Assembly (NCBI GenBank): GCA_003952965.2
Contig: CM025849.1
Span: 27,266,621 to 27,330,620, forward strand
Length of the DNA stretch: 64,000 nucleotides
From: Morella rubra
Lineage: Eukaryota > Streptophyta > Magnoliopsida > Fagales > Myricaceae
Direction: 5' to 3'
Made by a program: the position numbers and the translations under genes
Part shown: one piece after another, positions 10,807 to 20,783 of the stretch
Layout of the letters: every line of letters starts with the position of its first letter
How positions within the stretch are numbered: the stretch's first letter is position 1
The notes under the pieces: model-generated
What the model was told of the DNA's origin: nothing
Seen by the model: only the letters and a program-made list of their open reading frames with translations
Database searches by the model: none

Positions 10807-10935
10807 TGATTCAGGATCTCGGCCAAGACTCTCTCTTGGATTACGTCGGCATTCCTTGTCATTTGCTCAATGAACTGGAGCGCCTTCGTGCAAGGCGTGC
10901 CCTTCTCGTAGGACAGAGGGTCAAGCAGTGATGAT
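10807..10935 (-). pseudogene. GH3.1-type exon-1 fragment, inverted
   Basis: On the minus strand reads SSLLDPLSYEKGT, then KALQFIEQMTRNADVIQERV and LAEILNQ, matching the N-terminal segment of GH3.1-clade enzymes (LQFIE.MTRNAD..Q.RVLAEIL). It carries a short insertion (PCT) before KALQ. It lies head-to-head with the exon-2 fragment at 10196-10495, so two exons of one gene type are present in opposite orientation. Confidence 0.8.
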
Positions 10936-11109
10936 ATAGCAGAATTAGCAGCTATTACAAAAAAGATAAAATATATTAGAGGTTACTAAGAGATAGAGAG
11001 AAGTGAGTTAGGAGATGTCTAGAGAAGAGAGGATGGGTGTTGCGGTGACAAAGAGAATGGGTAGGGGTCCTTATGAGGGAGGGACTAGCTTTCGGAGGAT
11101 TGGCACGTT

Positions 11110-11275
11110 ACGTGGCACATCTTAGAAGTTGAAAAAATTTTCTTAACAAGTTGAAAAGCTTTTTTAAAAACTTGAAAAAAATTTCTTAGAAAGTTGAATA
11201 ATTTTTCTTAAAAAGTTGAACAATTTTTCTTAAAGTTGAACAATTTTTCTTAGCAAGTTGAACAATTTTTCTCTG
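11110..11275. repeat. 22-bp minisatellite array 6
   Basis: About seven units running straight into GH3 fragment 4. 10936-11109 shows nothing recognisable. Confidence 0.8.
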
Positions 11276-11567
11276 CACAAACTCGTTTTAAAGCAAGTAC
11301 ACTCAAATGCTTTGAGGCCTCATCATGCGCAAAGAGGTCGTCCAAGTCGGTGTTGTGTTTGCCTCAAGCCTACTCAAAGCCATCCGCTTCCTACAACTTA
11401 ACTCGCAACTACTAGCCCATGACATCTCACAGACCCTTCTCTCCGTGATTGCATTTTCAAAATTATCAAACCAAACCCAAAACTCTTGGAGTTTATAACA
11501 AAAGAGTGTTCAGGAGATAATTGGAAAATTATAATCACAAGAATTTAGCTGAATACAAAATATCTAG
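11276..11567 (+). pseudogene. GH3.1-type exon-2 fragment 4
   Basis: Same limits as fragment 1: NSF.SKYTQML.GLIM-like start, [25 protein letters not shown], a deletion of the GTLN segment, then IIKPNPKLLEFITKECSGDN-like coding and a broken ITRI motif (stop in place of W). Flanked on both sides by the minisatellite. Confidence 0.8.
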
Positions 11568-11830
11568 AAAGTTAAACAATTTTTCTTATAAAGTTGAAAA
11601 TTTTTTTGTAGAAAGTTCAATAATTTTTCTTAGAAAGTTGAACAATTTTTCTTAGAAAGTTAAAAATTTTTTCTTAGAAAGTTAAAAAATTTTATTTAGA
11701 AAGTTGAATAGTTTTTCTTCAAATATTGAACAATTTTTCTTAGAAAGTTAAAAAAAAAATTGTTCAAAAATTTCTTAGAAAGTTGAACAAATTTTTCTTA
11801 GAAAAAATAAAACAAACTCAAAGATTGGGT
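11560..11830. repeat. 22-bp minisatellite array 7 (about 10 units)
   Basis: Ten or so units. One is enlarged and contains a short inverted copy of the unit (TTGTTCAAAAATTTCTTAGA near 11760). The same shared trailer follows. Confidence 0.82.
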
Positions 11831-11839
11831 CGGTCTTTC

Positions 11840-12120
11840 AATTTTTCTTAGAAAATGAGTAATGATCACTGGGGATTTACGTGTCAACATTATATTTTGC
11901 TACTCATCAAGTGGTCGCTACTTCCATGTTACGTTTGCACTAAAGTGGTAGACTTGTAGAGTACAGAGAAGAAAGCATTTTCACCATCATCTGCTATGAC
12001 AATGTTGCCCAACAGTTCTCAGAAATGGACTTCTCCTGCTCCAGTTGTGGGTTGGCCACCAATTCATTCATTCAGGAAGAATCTTGCTAGCATTAGCTCT
12101 TCAAAACCACGTTGAGGTCT
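11840..12120 (+). pseudogene. Aux/IAA degron fragment, copy 3
   Basis: Parallel to 8640-8897: the leader, then a stop after the VDL codons, STEKKAFSPSSAMTMLPNSS-like coding, SPAPVVGWPPIHSFRKNLAS and ISSSKPR then stop. Here the R after SF is retained and the degron is VGWPPI. Frame changes upstream of the degron make it non-coding as a whole. Confidence 0.77.
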
Positions 12121-12179
12121 CAAATTTTTCAAATTTGTTGGTCTTTCATAGTTTTCCTTTGTTTTCTTGCTCTGATAGT

Positions 12180-12900
12180 TGAGACCACAAATTTCTTACC
12201 ATTTTAGGGTGGACAGAGCCAGAAGCTGAAGCAATCATTCTTCCAATTGCGTTTGTGCCTCCTGCGTTACCAAAGCCTCTGGGTATAGGTCCAAGCGCAA
12301 GAAAAAGGCGCTGGAAGAATAAGAAAAAAGGTAATAAAAGAAGGTCCAGACACTCAGTAATTGGTAGTTTCTCTCTTATATTTGCCTTTTTTTTTTTGTT
12401 GACTTGTGCGCTGTCTATTTAATTCTCTTGAACACTTGCTTTGGTGCTCTGTACTTGTTCCTTAGCCGTCATTTGTTGAACGTTTTGGTATTCAATTTGA
12501 AGACTATTTTCATAATTTAAACGCTTTGGAGTGTGCTGTAATACAGGATCATGTAGTGTTTTCCATTTTTAATCTAGTCCCTGGCTGTCTCTGCCTATGA
12601 TCTTTGAATCTTTCTCTTACTCTCTTCTCTGCCCCTCTCTCTCTCTTAGTGGGACTATTCAACGCATTGTGACTACACATCTCATGCCCATCCCACTCAT
12701 ACACGCACATAGATGCTGTTCTAAATTGTGTTGAACTTATTTAATTCATGTATTCAATTTTATATTGCCTAATACAGATTCCATCAATCCTGAAATTTTG
12801 CAGGTTGCCAATTGCTACCTCCTTGCCTATGAACCAAACCCCACCTTGTTCGGTAGCCCAATAGACAAAAGTACTCCGTTGTTTTCCATGTATCTAGTTA
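12180..12900 (+). other. Unrecognised exon-like pieces
   Basis: An open stretch at about 12210-12335 (TEPEAEAIILPIAFVPPALP, then KPLGIGPSARKRR) ends at an AAAG/GTAATA donor-like site. A second stretch starts after TTTTGCAG at about 12804 (VANCYLLAYEPNPTLFGSPI). They could be two exons of one unidentified gene carried with the Aux/IAA repeat. No family recognised. Confidence 0.3.
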
Positions 12901-13059
12901 TGTGCTTCTCAGCTGTATCTTGTTAGACTGTAATCCCCCCTTGTTTTGGGCATCATAGTTCAATAGCTTTTTGGCTCTCATTTAACTTATGCTGCCACAT
13001 CAAGTGGTTGCTTATTACTCATTAAGTTAATTTTACCATTATATTTTGGTGTTATGTCC

Positions 13060-13180
13060 TCATTAGAAAATGAGTAATGATCACAAGGAATTTACGTGTC
13101 AACATTAGATTTTTCCACTCATCAATTGGCCGCTTCTTTCATATTACGTTGGGCTATTACGTGTCAACATCAGAGCGATT
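13060..13180. repeat. Fourth copy of the Aux/IAA-fragment leader
   Basis: GAAAATGAGTAATGATCACA followed by about 90 bp matches the leaders at 8632, 10716 and 11850, but here the Aux/IAA codons are absent. 13181-13489 holds nothing recognisable. Confidence 0.7.
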
Positions 13181-13489
13181 CAGAAAAACACGTCTATCTT
13201 TTATCACCATTGTTTTTTGAGCAATTATATCACCATTTATAACTCAAAATTTGAAAGTTGAATAGTAATAAATTTCCTTACAATTTACAATTTTTAGAAA
13301 ATTAGATTTAACGGTTTGATATTTTATAAAGAATAGTTATGATGCGAAATGTAAGAAATAAAATGGAAAAATCTAGTCCACTCTGAAGCTTTCCGCATGC
13401 CTCGGCCAGAAATCCAAATAGGAGCAGGGTGAAGTCTGTATATCCAGTAGGGTCATAGAGTTGGGCTCAATAGCAAACGCACAAACTTT

Positions 13490-14500
13490 TTCATAAACAA
13501 GCTGGTCCATATGAGTGGCCTCAATAGAACTAGATTAAATTTGTATGTCCCATCGGCCTACATTATTGTGCCCAATGGCAGCTGCATCAGATATGTATCC
13601 TGTCCTCTAAATAATTAACACATAAAAACAAGTCTAGAAAAGATATTAAGACCAGAAGAAGATTAGATTAGAAGAGTTCACCAACCTCAATCAAAAACCA
13701 CATAAACCTTGAAACCTAACTTTTCATGCAGCTTTTTCATATTCATCTCCATTGTATATAAACAAATCTTTTTGACGTAATTTACTGTAATTTTTTTTTT
13801 CAATATTTTTGTTTCTTGAAAACACTTTTATGGTCGCTAAAAAGCATTTTCTGCAACCTAGAAAAATTTTACGGTCAACCGAAAATGGATTCCGTAACTG
13901 GTAAAAGTTTTCTGGCCGACGGAAGCCATTCTCTCTCCTATTCCTTGTATTGAACATTTTGAAATAAAGAGGGTGTGGAGATAACGGCTGGCATTGAGAA
14001 TTTAGGCAAAACAATTATAGTTTGGTCCACATGACACCCCTCGGCAGCAAGCAAGATATATTGGATGTCCTATCGGCCCACCGGATTGGGCTTAACAGCC
14101 ACCGGACCAAATGGGCATCCTGTCGTGTGGGCACCTTTTCATGCAACTTGTTCAAAACCATCTCCATTGTGACAGTGACATAAAACTTACAGGCTTATTG
14201 ATCTTTTTAATTTTTATTTTGATTAATATAAGTTCAGAAATTTGTACGAGTGGGACAATTTCTGGACACATGGAATATATTTTTGGAAAGGGAAGACAAA
14301 AAAAAAAAACTATTGGAATGAAAGATTGACCTGTGGAAAAGAGAGAATAAAAACAAAATTGAACAAATCATTTTTGTCACCTAATTTTTTTTCAGTATTT
14401 CAGTACTTAAAAACGAAAACATTTTTCAGGTCAATAAAAAAATAATTTCAGTAACCTGGAATTTTTTTAAGGTCATCCAGAAATGGATTCGTCAGTGTAA
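13490..14500. repeat. Diverged tandem duplication
   Basis: 13540-13920 and 14060-14490 share a sequence of phrases in the same order: ..GTCC.ATCGGCC.AC, TTTTCATGCA.CTT, CATCTCCATTGT, TTCAGTA/TTCAATA, AACATTTTTC-like and AAATGGATTCCGTAA/AAATGGATTCGTCAG. The two halves are strongly diverged. No gene. Confidence 0.5.
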
Positions 14501-14743
14501 CAATCTCTTTGAATTGTACTTGTAAAATTGTATTCAATTGAAATCAGTGACACTCCACTGAAATCAGCTATTTTCTTATCTAATCCTTATTCAATTTCTT
14601 TATATATGTGGCCCATGATACGGGCTAACTAACTAGATAAGGCCCAAGGCCATAACTAAAGAAATACAAAGCAAATGGGCTCAGCCCAATACATTTCACC
14701 CAGCCCATTACAAAGGAAGCTTCTAGCTACAAGAATATAGCTG

Positions 14744-15120
14744 GGGGAAAATACACTTTTCACTCACAAACTACCATATATTTTACACTTTGCACCCTAA
14801 ACTACCAATTTTGACACATTGCACCCTTTAACTACCAATTTTTAACACTTTGCACCCTTTATCAAATTTTCAAACTAAAATGACGATAATGCCCTTAGAT
14901 ATTGTTGTCAATTCATTAATTTCTCAAGGATATTACTGTCAATAGAGGGTGCAAAGTGTTTAATATTAGTAGTTGGAGGGTGTAATGTGTCAAAGTGGGT
15001 AGTTTAGGGTGCAAAATGTATAACATTGGTAGTTTGAGGGTGCAATGTCTTAAAGATGGTAGTTTGGGGTGCAATGTGTCACTACTCCGGTAGTTTGTGG
15101 GTGAAAAGTGTATTTTCCCC
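14744..15120. mobile_element. 377-bp MULE-type MITE with 9-bp target duplication
   Basis: Terminal inverted repeats of about 32 bp start GGGGAAAATACACTTTTCAC on the left and end with its exact complement on the right; one mismatch lies further in. Flanks 14735-14743 and 15121-15129 are both ATATAGCTG, a perfect 9-bp duplication typical of Mutator-like transposition. The interior is a nested inverted array of TTTGCACCCT/AGGGTGCAAA-type phrases. No coding capacity; the minus frame at 14916-15143 is a by-product of these phrases. Confidence 0.92.
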
Positions 15121-15129
15121 ATATAGCTG

Positions 15130-15591
15130 TACGTGTCTTCCAAAAGTGACCGAAGACTAACGTGTCTTTCTCAAACCCAGCCTCCAAGATCTATATCACT
15201 TCAGCGCCTCTCACCCATTCTTCCCATCCGTTCTTCTCTACTTCAGCATTCGTCAATCTGTAACAGTCTGACGGATATTTTTTTATTGATTAAGGAAGGG
15301 CAGCAGAGAGTGCAGGACGGACATGCTTCCCCCACCCAACAACCTCCTTCACATGCGAAGTCAGAGACCAAAACATGCCAAGAATTTTACTTGCAGTGGG
15401 AAAGTTGCCGAGTTGGACTACACGTGAGCTTCATCAGTGCCTAAAACATAAAAACTTCAAAAGTCTCCAGACAAGCCATGTGTGAGTCACGGGCCGTTCT
15501 TCATCCACCGATAGAATAATTCATCCACTGCTGATGGGGTCGGCCTTACTTAAAAGCACTTTGTCATGAGATGGCGTAATCGATTGTAGTC
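15130..15591 (+). other. Uncertain open frame
   Basis: A 103-codon frame (15133-15444) rich in S, Q and R shows no domain. The region looks like a decayed gene fragment at best. Confidence 0.25.
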
Positions 15592-15912
15592 ATCACTTGA
15601 ATGCTTTCGACAGATTCCAATGGAGTTTTAAATTCGCGGCGTGGTCCCCTTTCTATTATTGGAAGGTGTTAGTAGTTAAAGGTAAGCCAATTACTTCCCG
15701 TCCTCAATCGGCCCCATGTGGTTTTTTTTTTTTGTTCTTTCCCATTTATATGGTTGTGCTTTTGTACAGTTTGGGTTTGGTGCTTTAATGTTGTTTGTCG
15801 TGTTAGAGAGTAAATGTTGTTTGTTTGCATGTGTTTTGTCATATACATTTAGTTGTTATAGAATATTTTTATGTGATCCCTATTTTTTTGATTATGATTG
15901 TTTATTGCGTTG
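15592..15912. repeat. Dispersed repeat R3, copy 1
   Basis: Matches 28856-29118, from the GCTTTCGACAGATTCCAATG phrase to the GATTATGATTGTTTATTG phrase. The two copies differ by many small indels. Confidence 0.7.
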
Positions 15913-16734
15913 ATTGGAGTACTTAAGTAGTAGAAATTAGTGTGAAATTGACCACCTTCAAATTAGATCCAAAAATAAGTAAGCAGGTATAGTTTGGATT
16001 AATGAATGACAGTTAACCTCAAACTTGGAAACTATTTCCATACTTGTCGTGGAAGTTAGGTGATTACTTTAGTTAATGGGGAAAGATCAGGGTGTTGCCA
16101 CTTTTGAAACACGAGAAAAAGCTACATACAAAAGTCTTTAATTGCAAAGCAATAAATGATTGTTAGCATGCAATTTAGTTGAATTTAAAGAGAGAGTTGG
16201 TCCAGTCAAATATTCATACTTTAACAATCAATTTAAATATTGCTTAAAAAACTAAGGATCCCTGCTGCATAAATATATAATTTACCGTAACTTTCTGTGG
16301 AGTCCCTTTGGGATGGACTAAATACACTACTAATATTTGCCTCACTGTTCAATGAACTTTAGAACAGTCTTCAATAAATTAAAATAAGCTATTCTTCATG
16401 ACAAAAGAGCCCAGACTCTTATGGCGAAATCTTAAGAGAATGTAAAGACTTGAATCATTGATCACCTAATATTTCTAAATGCCACAAAAAATGGTACTCC
16501 CACAATCCAGTTTAATGTTGGCAAATATTTAAGCAGGACCATTTGAGAATTCTAAACCAAATCATACACAACAGGAGGCCGCACACAAACTTACCAATCC
16601 AAATTCTGCTTTGGACAAAGGAAGTTGATTGGTACACACTGATCTAAGCTTTTACTATATCTCTTCAAGGTATGGCAAAATCAAATAGATACAGAGTTTC
16701 ATGAGGTTAACACATTAAAATTCAGACAGCGGTG
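15913..16734. other. No supported gene
   Basis: AT-rich intergenic sequence without motif or shared repeat. Confidence 0.4.
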
Positions 16735-16965
16735 AAGTCCCATTATAATATTTAGCTTTAATAATTTGGCTCACCATCTTTTCGTTTGTTTTCTGAGAGA
16801 GGAAATATGCACGGGAATAATATTCATATGAGCTGGATTGCTAAAAATTCCTACACACATAATAATACAGAGGGAGGAATACAACCATTTCAGTGTAAAA
16901 AGGACAAAAGAGAAACTTTTTGCAAATCTCTTCTCTTTATCAAGGGAATATCTTTTATCACGTGT
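16735..16965. repeat. Dispersed repeat R4, copy 1
   Basis: The run TATAATATTTAGCTTTAATA with the following 150 bp recurs at 19340-19510. A later phrase, CATTTCAGTGTAAAAA.GA, recurs at about 20238. No coding content. Confidence 0.65.
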
Positions 16966-17408
16966 CGATTGCAGGCGAGTGACCATAATACAACAAATAA
17001 TTCGATTTTGCAGAATTATCAATATATTTGAAAGCCAAAACCGTCAGTTGAGACTGCGTTTATGAACAAATTATCTATATTCGATGTACCTACCAAGAAA
17101 CGTCAGAAATTGAATTTATCATGTGTCTGTATGTTTGTTGTTTGTTTCAAGAAATTAGGAATATCTGTACATTTTCTTTTCCTTTCAGTGAATCAATAAG
17201 TAGGTGAAACTAACAAAAATCCCTAAATTTTAAAATTTTTTTTTTTAATCGAAGCACCGTCATCGTTATCTGATTAAAAGCCTCTTTCCAGCGTTCCTAT
17301 AGTGGCAGAGCTTCGCACCTAACAGAAAAGAAAAGCTGAAGAAACATGAAGCTGCACATGTAAGCCTGCAGGTGGAAAATAGTACACCTGTGATAACCCA
17401 GTTTAAAA

Positions 17409-17487
17409 AAAGGGCATTGTGAGGATTCGAACCTCGGTGCCGTGAGAGGTAAAGGGCGAGCAAGCCACTGGAGCCATGCGCTCGCGT
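17409..17487 (-). repeat. tRNA-derived motif inside the solo LTR (SINE head or tRNA relic)
   Basis: On the minus strand TGGCTCCAGTGG resembles an internal box A, and GGTTCGAATCC, about 35 bases later, is a perfect box B. The piece is bounded by GTTTAAAA on both sides (17400-17407 region and 17488-17495), which could be its own target duplication. A full cloverleaf is not obvious. It may be a SINE head nested in the LTR or a family feature of this LTR. Confidence 0.5.
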
Positions 17488-17855
17488 GTTTAAAATGGTG
17501 GGAGTAGTTAATACTTAAATTTCTTTTCGCCCGGTTTGATTTTTCGTAAAACGTTGCGTTTCGACTCTTCTTCTTCCTCAGCCCTAATTCTCGAGTTTTG
17601 CAGCAGTTACATGGCTTTTCGCCGACCAGTTCTCTCTCTCTCATAAATCACTCTCTCTCTCTCTCTCTCTTTCTCTTCATTTTCTCACCCGTTACACCTC
17701 TTTTGGCCTAGATTTCGAAGTCGACTCCTTTGCAAATATCTCAAAGATTCTTCATAAATAATATGATTTATCATGTTTTATGGGGGATTTCGAAAGGACA
17801 TTAGTTTCAAGATTTTGTAATGAATTTTTCGGCCAAATCTTGGGTTCTCCTCAAC

Positions 17856-17864
17856 TATAAAAGG
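17856..17864 (+). promoter_or_regulatory. TATA box of the solo LTR
   Basis: TATAAAAGG followed about 30-40 bases later by a plausible start region and then a CT-rich leader. It could drive outward transcription to the right, toward 18.7 kb. Confidence 0.5.
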
Positions 17865-18670
17865 GGAGCTCGTTCAGAGGTCAAGCACACCTCTCAATTT
17901 CGACCTCAGTTATTTTTTGAGATCTCTATATCTCTCTTTCTCTGTCTCTCTCATTGTTGCGAATTCTTGAAGTTTTTTTTCGATGCCGGTTGTGCTAATA
18001 GCGGGGATATCGATTTTTCAAACGAGTCAGGTAAGCGGGGTAATGATAAATTTTTCTCGATAATATGAAATGACGGTTTTGGGAAAAATATACTGAAGTC
18101 TGTTTTGAATTCTTGGTTTCACTGTACAATTACTGTTATAATATTATTTTATTTTTTTTTTATTACTGTTTTATGTTCTGAAATCTCGTGCAATGTGTAT
18201 TACTGATTACTTTATTGTGTCTCTGTTGGTACCACTTACTGATTACTGATTATTCTCGGAATGATTGCACAACCCTGCCAAGGGTAAACAATTACTGATA
18301 TTGCCTAAGGGAAAATTTACGAACTACTGAAAAAGAATCATTTGGAAATTTTATTATTAATATTCTTTTTATTCTCCGCTTACTGAGTTGTCAAACTCAC
18401 TCTGTTAATATATTTCTATCTTCAGAGTATAAGGAAGAGCATGCTGAGGATCAAGCTTAGATGGCATGCGGGCTGGGATAGATGGGGAAGGAGTTTTGTT
18501 TTTTAGATTTATGTTTTATTGAGAGGTTTTAATTTTAATGATGGTTTAAAAGTGAGAACTTTACAAGTGTTTGGTTTCTTAATAAACGAAAGAATTATTT
18601 TTATTATATCTTTTTACTGTTGTCAAGAAAAAAGTCCACTATGGGACCTTACTGGGTCTGGGGTGTGACA

Positions 18671-19334
18671 ACACCTGCATGTACCATTTTGATTTCACCA
18701 GTCTTTGGGTTGCCATCTGCCATGGACAAAAAAGAAAAGCAGAAGAAACAGGAAGCTGCACATGTAAGCCTGCAGATGGAAAATACCAGAATCAATTAAA
18801 TTTCTCCAGAATTATAAAACAGCGACACATTCAAAAATTGAGAAAATGAGAGAGGTTTTGGAAGAAAGAAAAGCAAAGGAGAATTTCTGTCAGACTAGGA
18901 AGACAGAGAAAAAAGAGAGCCAGTCGCGCTAGACTCGCTGGAGACAAGCCGAGAGGAGTGCGAGCCGGCTCCTCTAATTTAAATGACGTGGCGCAATTGA
19001 GGGCGTCAGATTTGAGGGGACAAATCTAGAACGTTGGTCTAAACGAGTCTAGATTCGTACTGTCTGGAATGAATCCATTCCCCTAATCAAAAGCTCGCTG
19101 GCACGTTACTTTACTCATGAAGCTCCTCGGCAGCGTCATGTTGCCTTACTACAGTGAGGGTCGACAACTTTTTTTTCTTCTTTCTTTTTTTTTTTTCTAA
19201 GCTTCTTCTTCTTTCTATTTATTAGAAATTGTTATGTTAATCTTCTGTCACTGTCATAAAGACAAGTAAGTGCAGTGCCTACTATTCAACGATGTGCTAT
19301 CAATTTAAATGTAACCATGCATGTGAATATTTCC
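18671..19334. other. No gene; R5 phrase after the solo LTR
   Basis: 18713-18790 repeats the sequence just left of the LTR at 17315-17383. The remainder (18800-19334) has no recognisable feature. Confidence 0.45.
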
Positions 19335-20069
19335 TACCTCCTTTATAATATTTAGCTTTAATAATTAGGTTCACCATCTTTATTAGTTTGTTTTCCGAGA
19401 GAGGAAACATGGACAGGATAAGATTCGTGCATCTGATTAGACCAGGCCTGTATCCTCACATGAGCTGGATTGCAAAAAATTCCCATATACATAATAATAT
19501 AGAGGCCGGACACGGCAAAAGCTAATGTCTCACCTTAATTCACAGATAAGTACGAGCTACCTAGTGGTGTGTTACTACAACAAATATCTCTGGCGAATTA
19601 TTAGGACCAATTTCCTTATCTTTTACTTGAAAATTAATATTCTAAAAAGTGGTGGCCTCCGATTATTATATATGAGGCAATTCAATGAAGGGAATAGATG
19701 GCTACGTTTAAAGTTTAACTAATTAAAAATTCATAGCAATCCAATTATATAAGTATCAAGAAAGATTTGCTTTACCATTTTAAACAAATATGTATCTATG
19801 CTTAATCATTATTTTTTTTTATCCAATTTATTATTCGAAAACGTTTGATATCGTTTAGGACCATATCAAGACAGAGCATTACCACATTGAAAACTCAATG
19901 AATTTGCTGGTTAGCGATTAATGGAAGTAAATATTTTTTCCACCAAATTGGCATGAGGAAATTTAAATGCGTGTGCTTAATTTGAATGCAATAAATATAG
20001 TAAATCTCGTTTGGTTTAGGGGCACTTCTTTGAAATTTTGTAAAATAGGGAATGGGTTTTCTCTCGTTT
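19335..20069. repeat. Dispersed repeat R4, copy 2, then unannotated sequence
   Basis: 19340-19510 matches 16740-16880. 19511-20069 is AT-rich with no supported gene. Confidence 0.55.
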
Positions 20070-20240
20070 CTTCTTTTTTTTTTTTGGTTGAAAAACTGAT
20101 CCGATATATATATTGAAAGACAACAACAGACTCCAACAACACGAAAGCAAATAAAGACCAACAAAACACCAAAACAGACAAGAAACCAAGACAAGAAACG
20201 AAAACAAACAACGCAGATCCTGGGGAGGCATAGCGCCATT
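20070..20240 (-). mobile_element. LINE 3' end, minus orientation
   Basis: Read on the minus strand, a T/G-rich tail ends ATCAGTTTTTCAACCAAAAA with a run of A. This is the usual 3' end of plant L1-type retrotransposons, cut off soon upstream by 5' truncation. The hydrophobic open frames here (19895-20322, minus) are read through this tail and are not genes. Confidence 0.5.
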
Positions 20241-20314
20241 TCAGTGTAAAAATGAAAAAAAGGAGAAACTTTTTATGCGGTTGGTTCGCAACCAGGCTCC
20301 ACCATCGTGCTCCT

Positions 20315-20475
20315 CTTTGCATAGAGAGTCGACGACCTTAGCCCACTATGGATCCGTCTCCTTCGTGCACATTCCACTCCAAGAAGCATTCCAGCCATAT
20401 TTCTATGCACTTGATCTTTCAGAAAGTACCAAAACGACAAAGATGATAATTTTGTAAGAGAGTTCGATTGAATAC
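20315..20475. repeat. Dispersed repeat R6, copy 1
   Basis: GGATCCGTCTCCTTCGTGCA and the following 120 bases recur at about 29143. In the second copy it is joined directly to R3. The next 100 bases (20490-20580) also share phrases with R7 (29550 and 51140). 20580-20783 shows nothing. Confidence 0.6.
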
Positions 20476-20783
20476 CAAACTCGCTGCATGGATGGACTAG
20501 AAATGGCCTACACAAGAGTACCAGTTTCCATATAACAACTGCCTATTATCTCGCTGACCAAAAAGAAAAATAAAAAAGTGCTTTTTATCTCCATATTAAG
20601 GGTGAGTACAGGAACGGATGGAACCAGAATAGTCCATTCCGGGTCCAGTTCCGGTATCTACCGGAACTAATATTTTAATTTCAATTCCATTCCTACGCCG
20701 GCTAACCTAAAAAGGATAATTAACTTTTCCCTAAGATGATCACAAAAACAGTTCTTGTGAACCTCCGAAAGCTACTGAGAGTA

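Larger units (their letters stand above)
17389..18670 (+). mobile_element. 1282-bp solo LTR with 5-bp target duplication
   Basis: Starts TGTGATAACCC and ends GGGTCTGGGGTGTGACA, with TG..CA termini. Flanks 17384-17388 and 18671-18675 are both ACACC. Inside are a TATAAAAGG box (17856-17864) and a CT-rich tract after it. The termini resemble plant Gypsy LTRs, but no internal domain is present, so it is a solo LTR left by recombination. The interrupted host sequence also has a second copy: 17315-17383 resembles 18713-18790 (AAGCTGCACATGTAAGCCTG in both). Confidence 0.88.

Noticed and set aside
7188..11830. Regular 22-bp repeats resembling a CRISPR array
   Set aside because: Units are head-to-tail with no unique spacers, degenerate, and in a plant nuclear context; a minisatellite is the correct description.
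17409..17487. Functional tRNA gene
   Set aside because: Box B is perfect, but I cannot fold a full cloverleaf with acceptor stem and anticodon; kept only as a tRNA-derived motif.
19895..20322. Hydrophobic minus-strand frames that could be a membrane protein
   Set aside because: They read through the T-rich tail of a LINE; three overlapping frames give similar hydrophobic strings.
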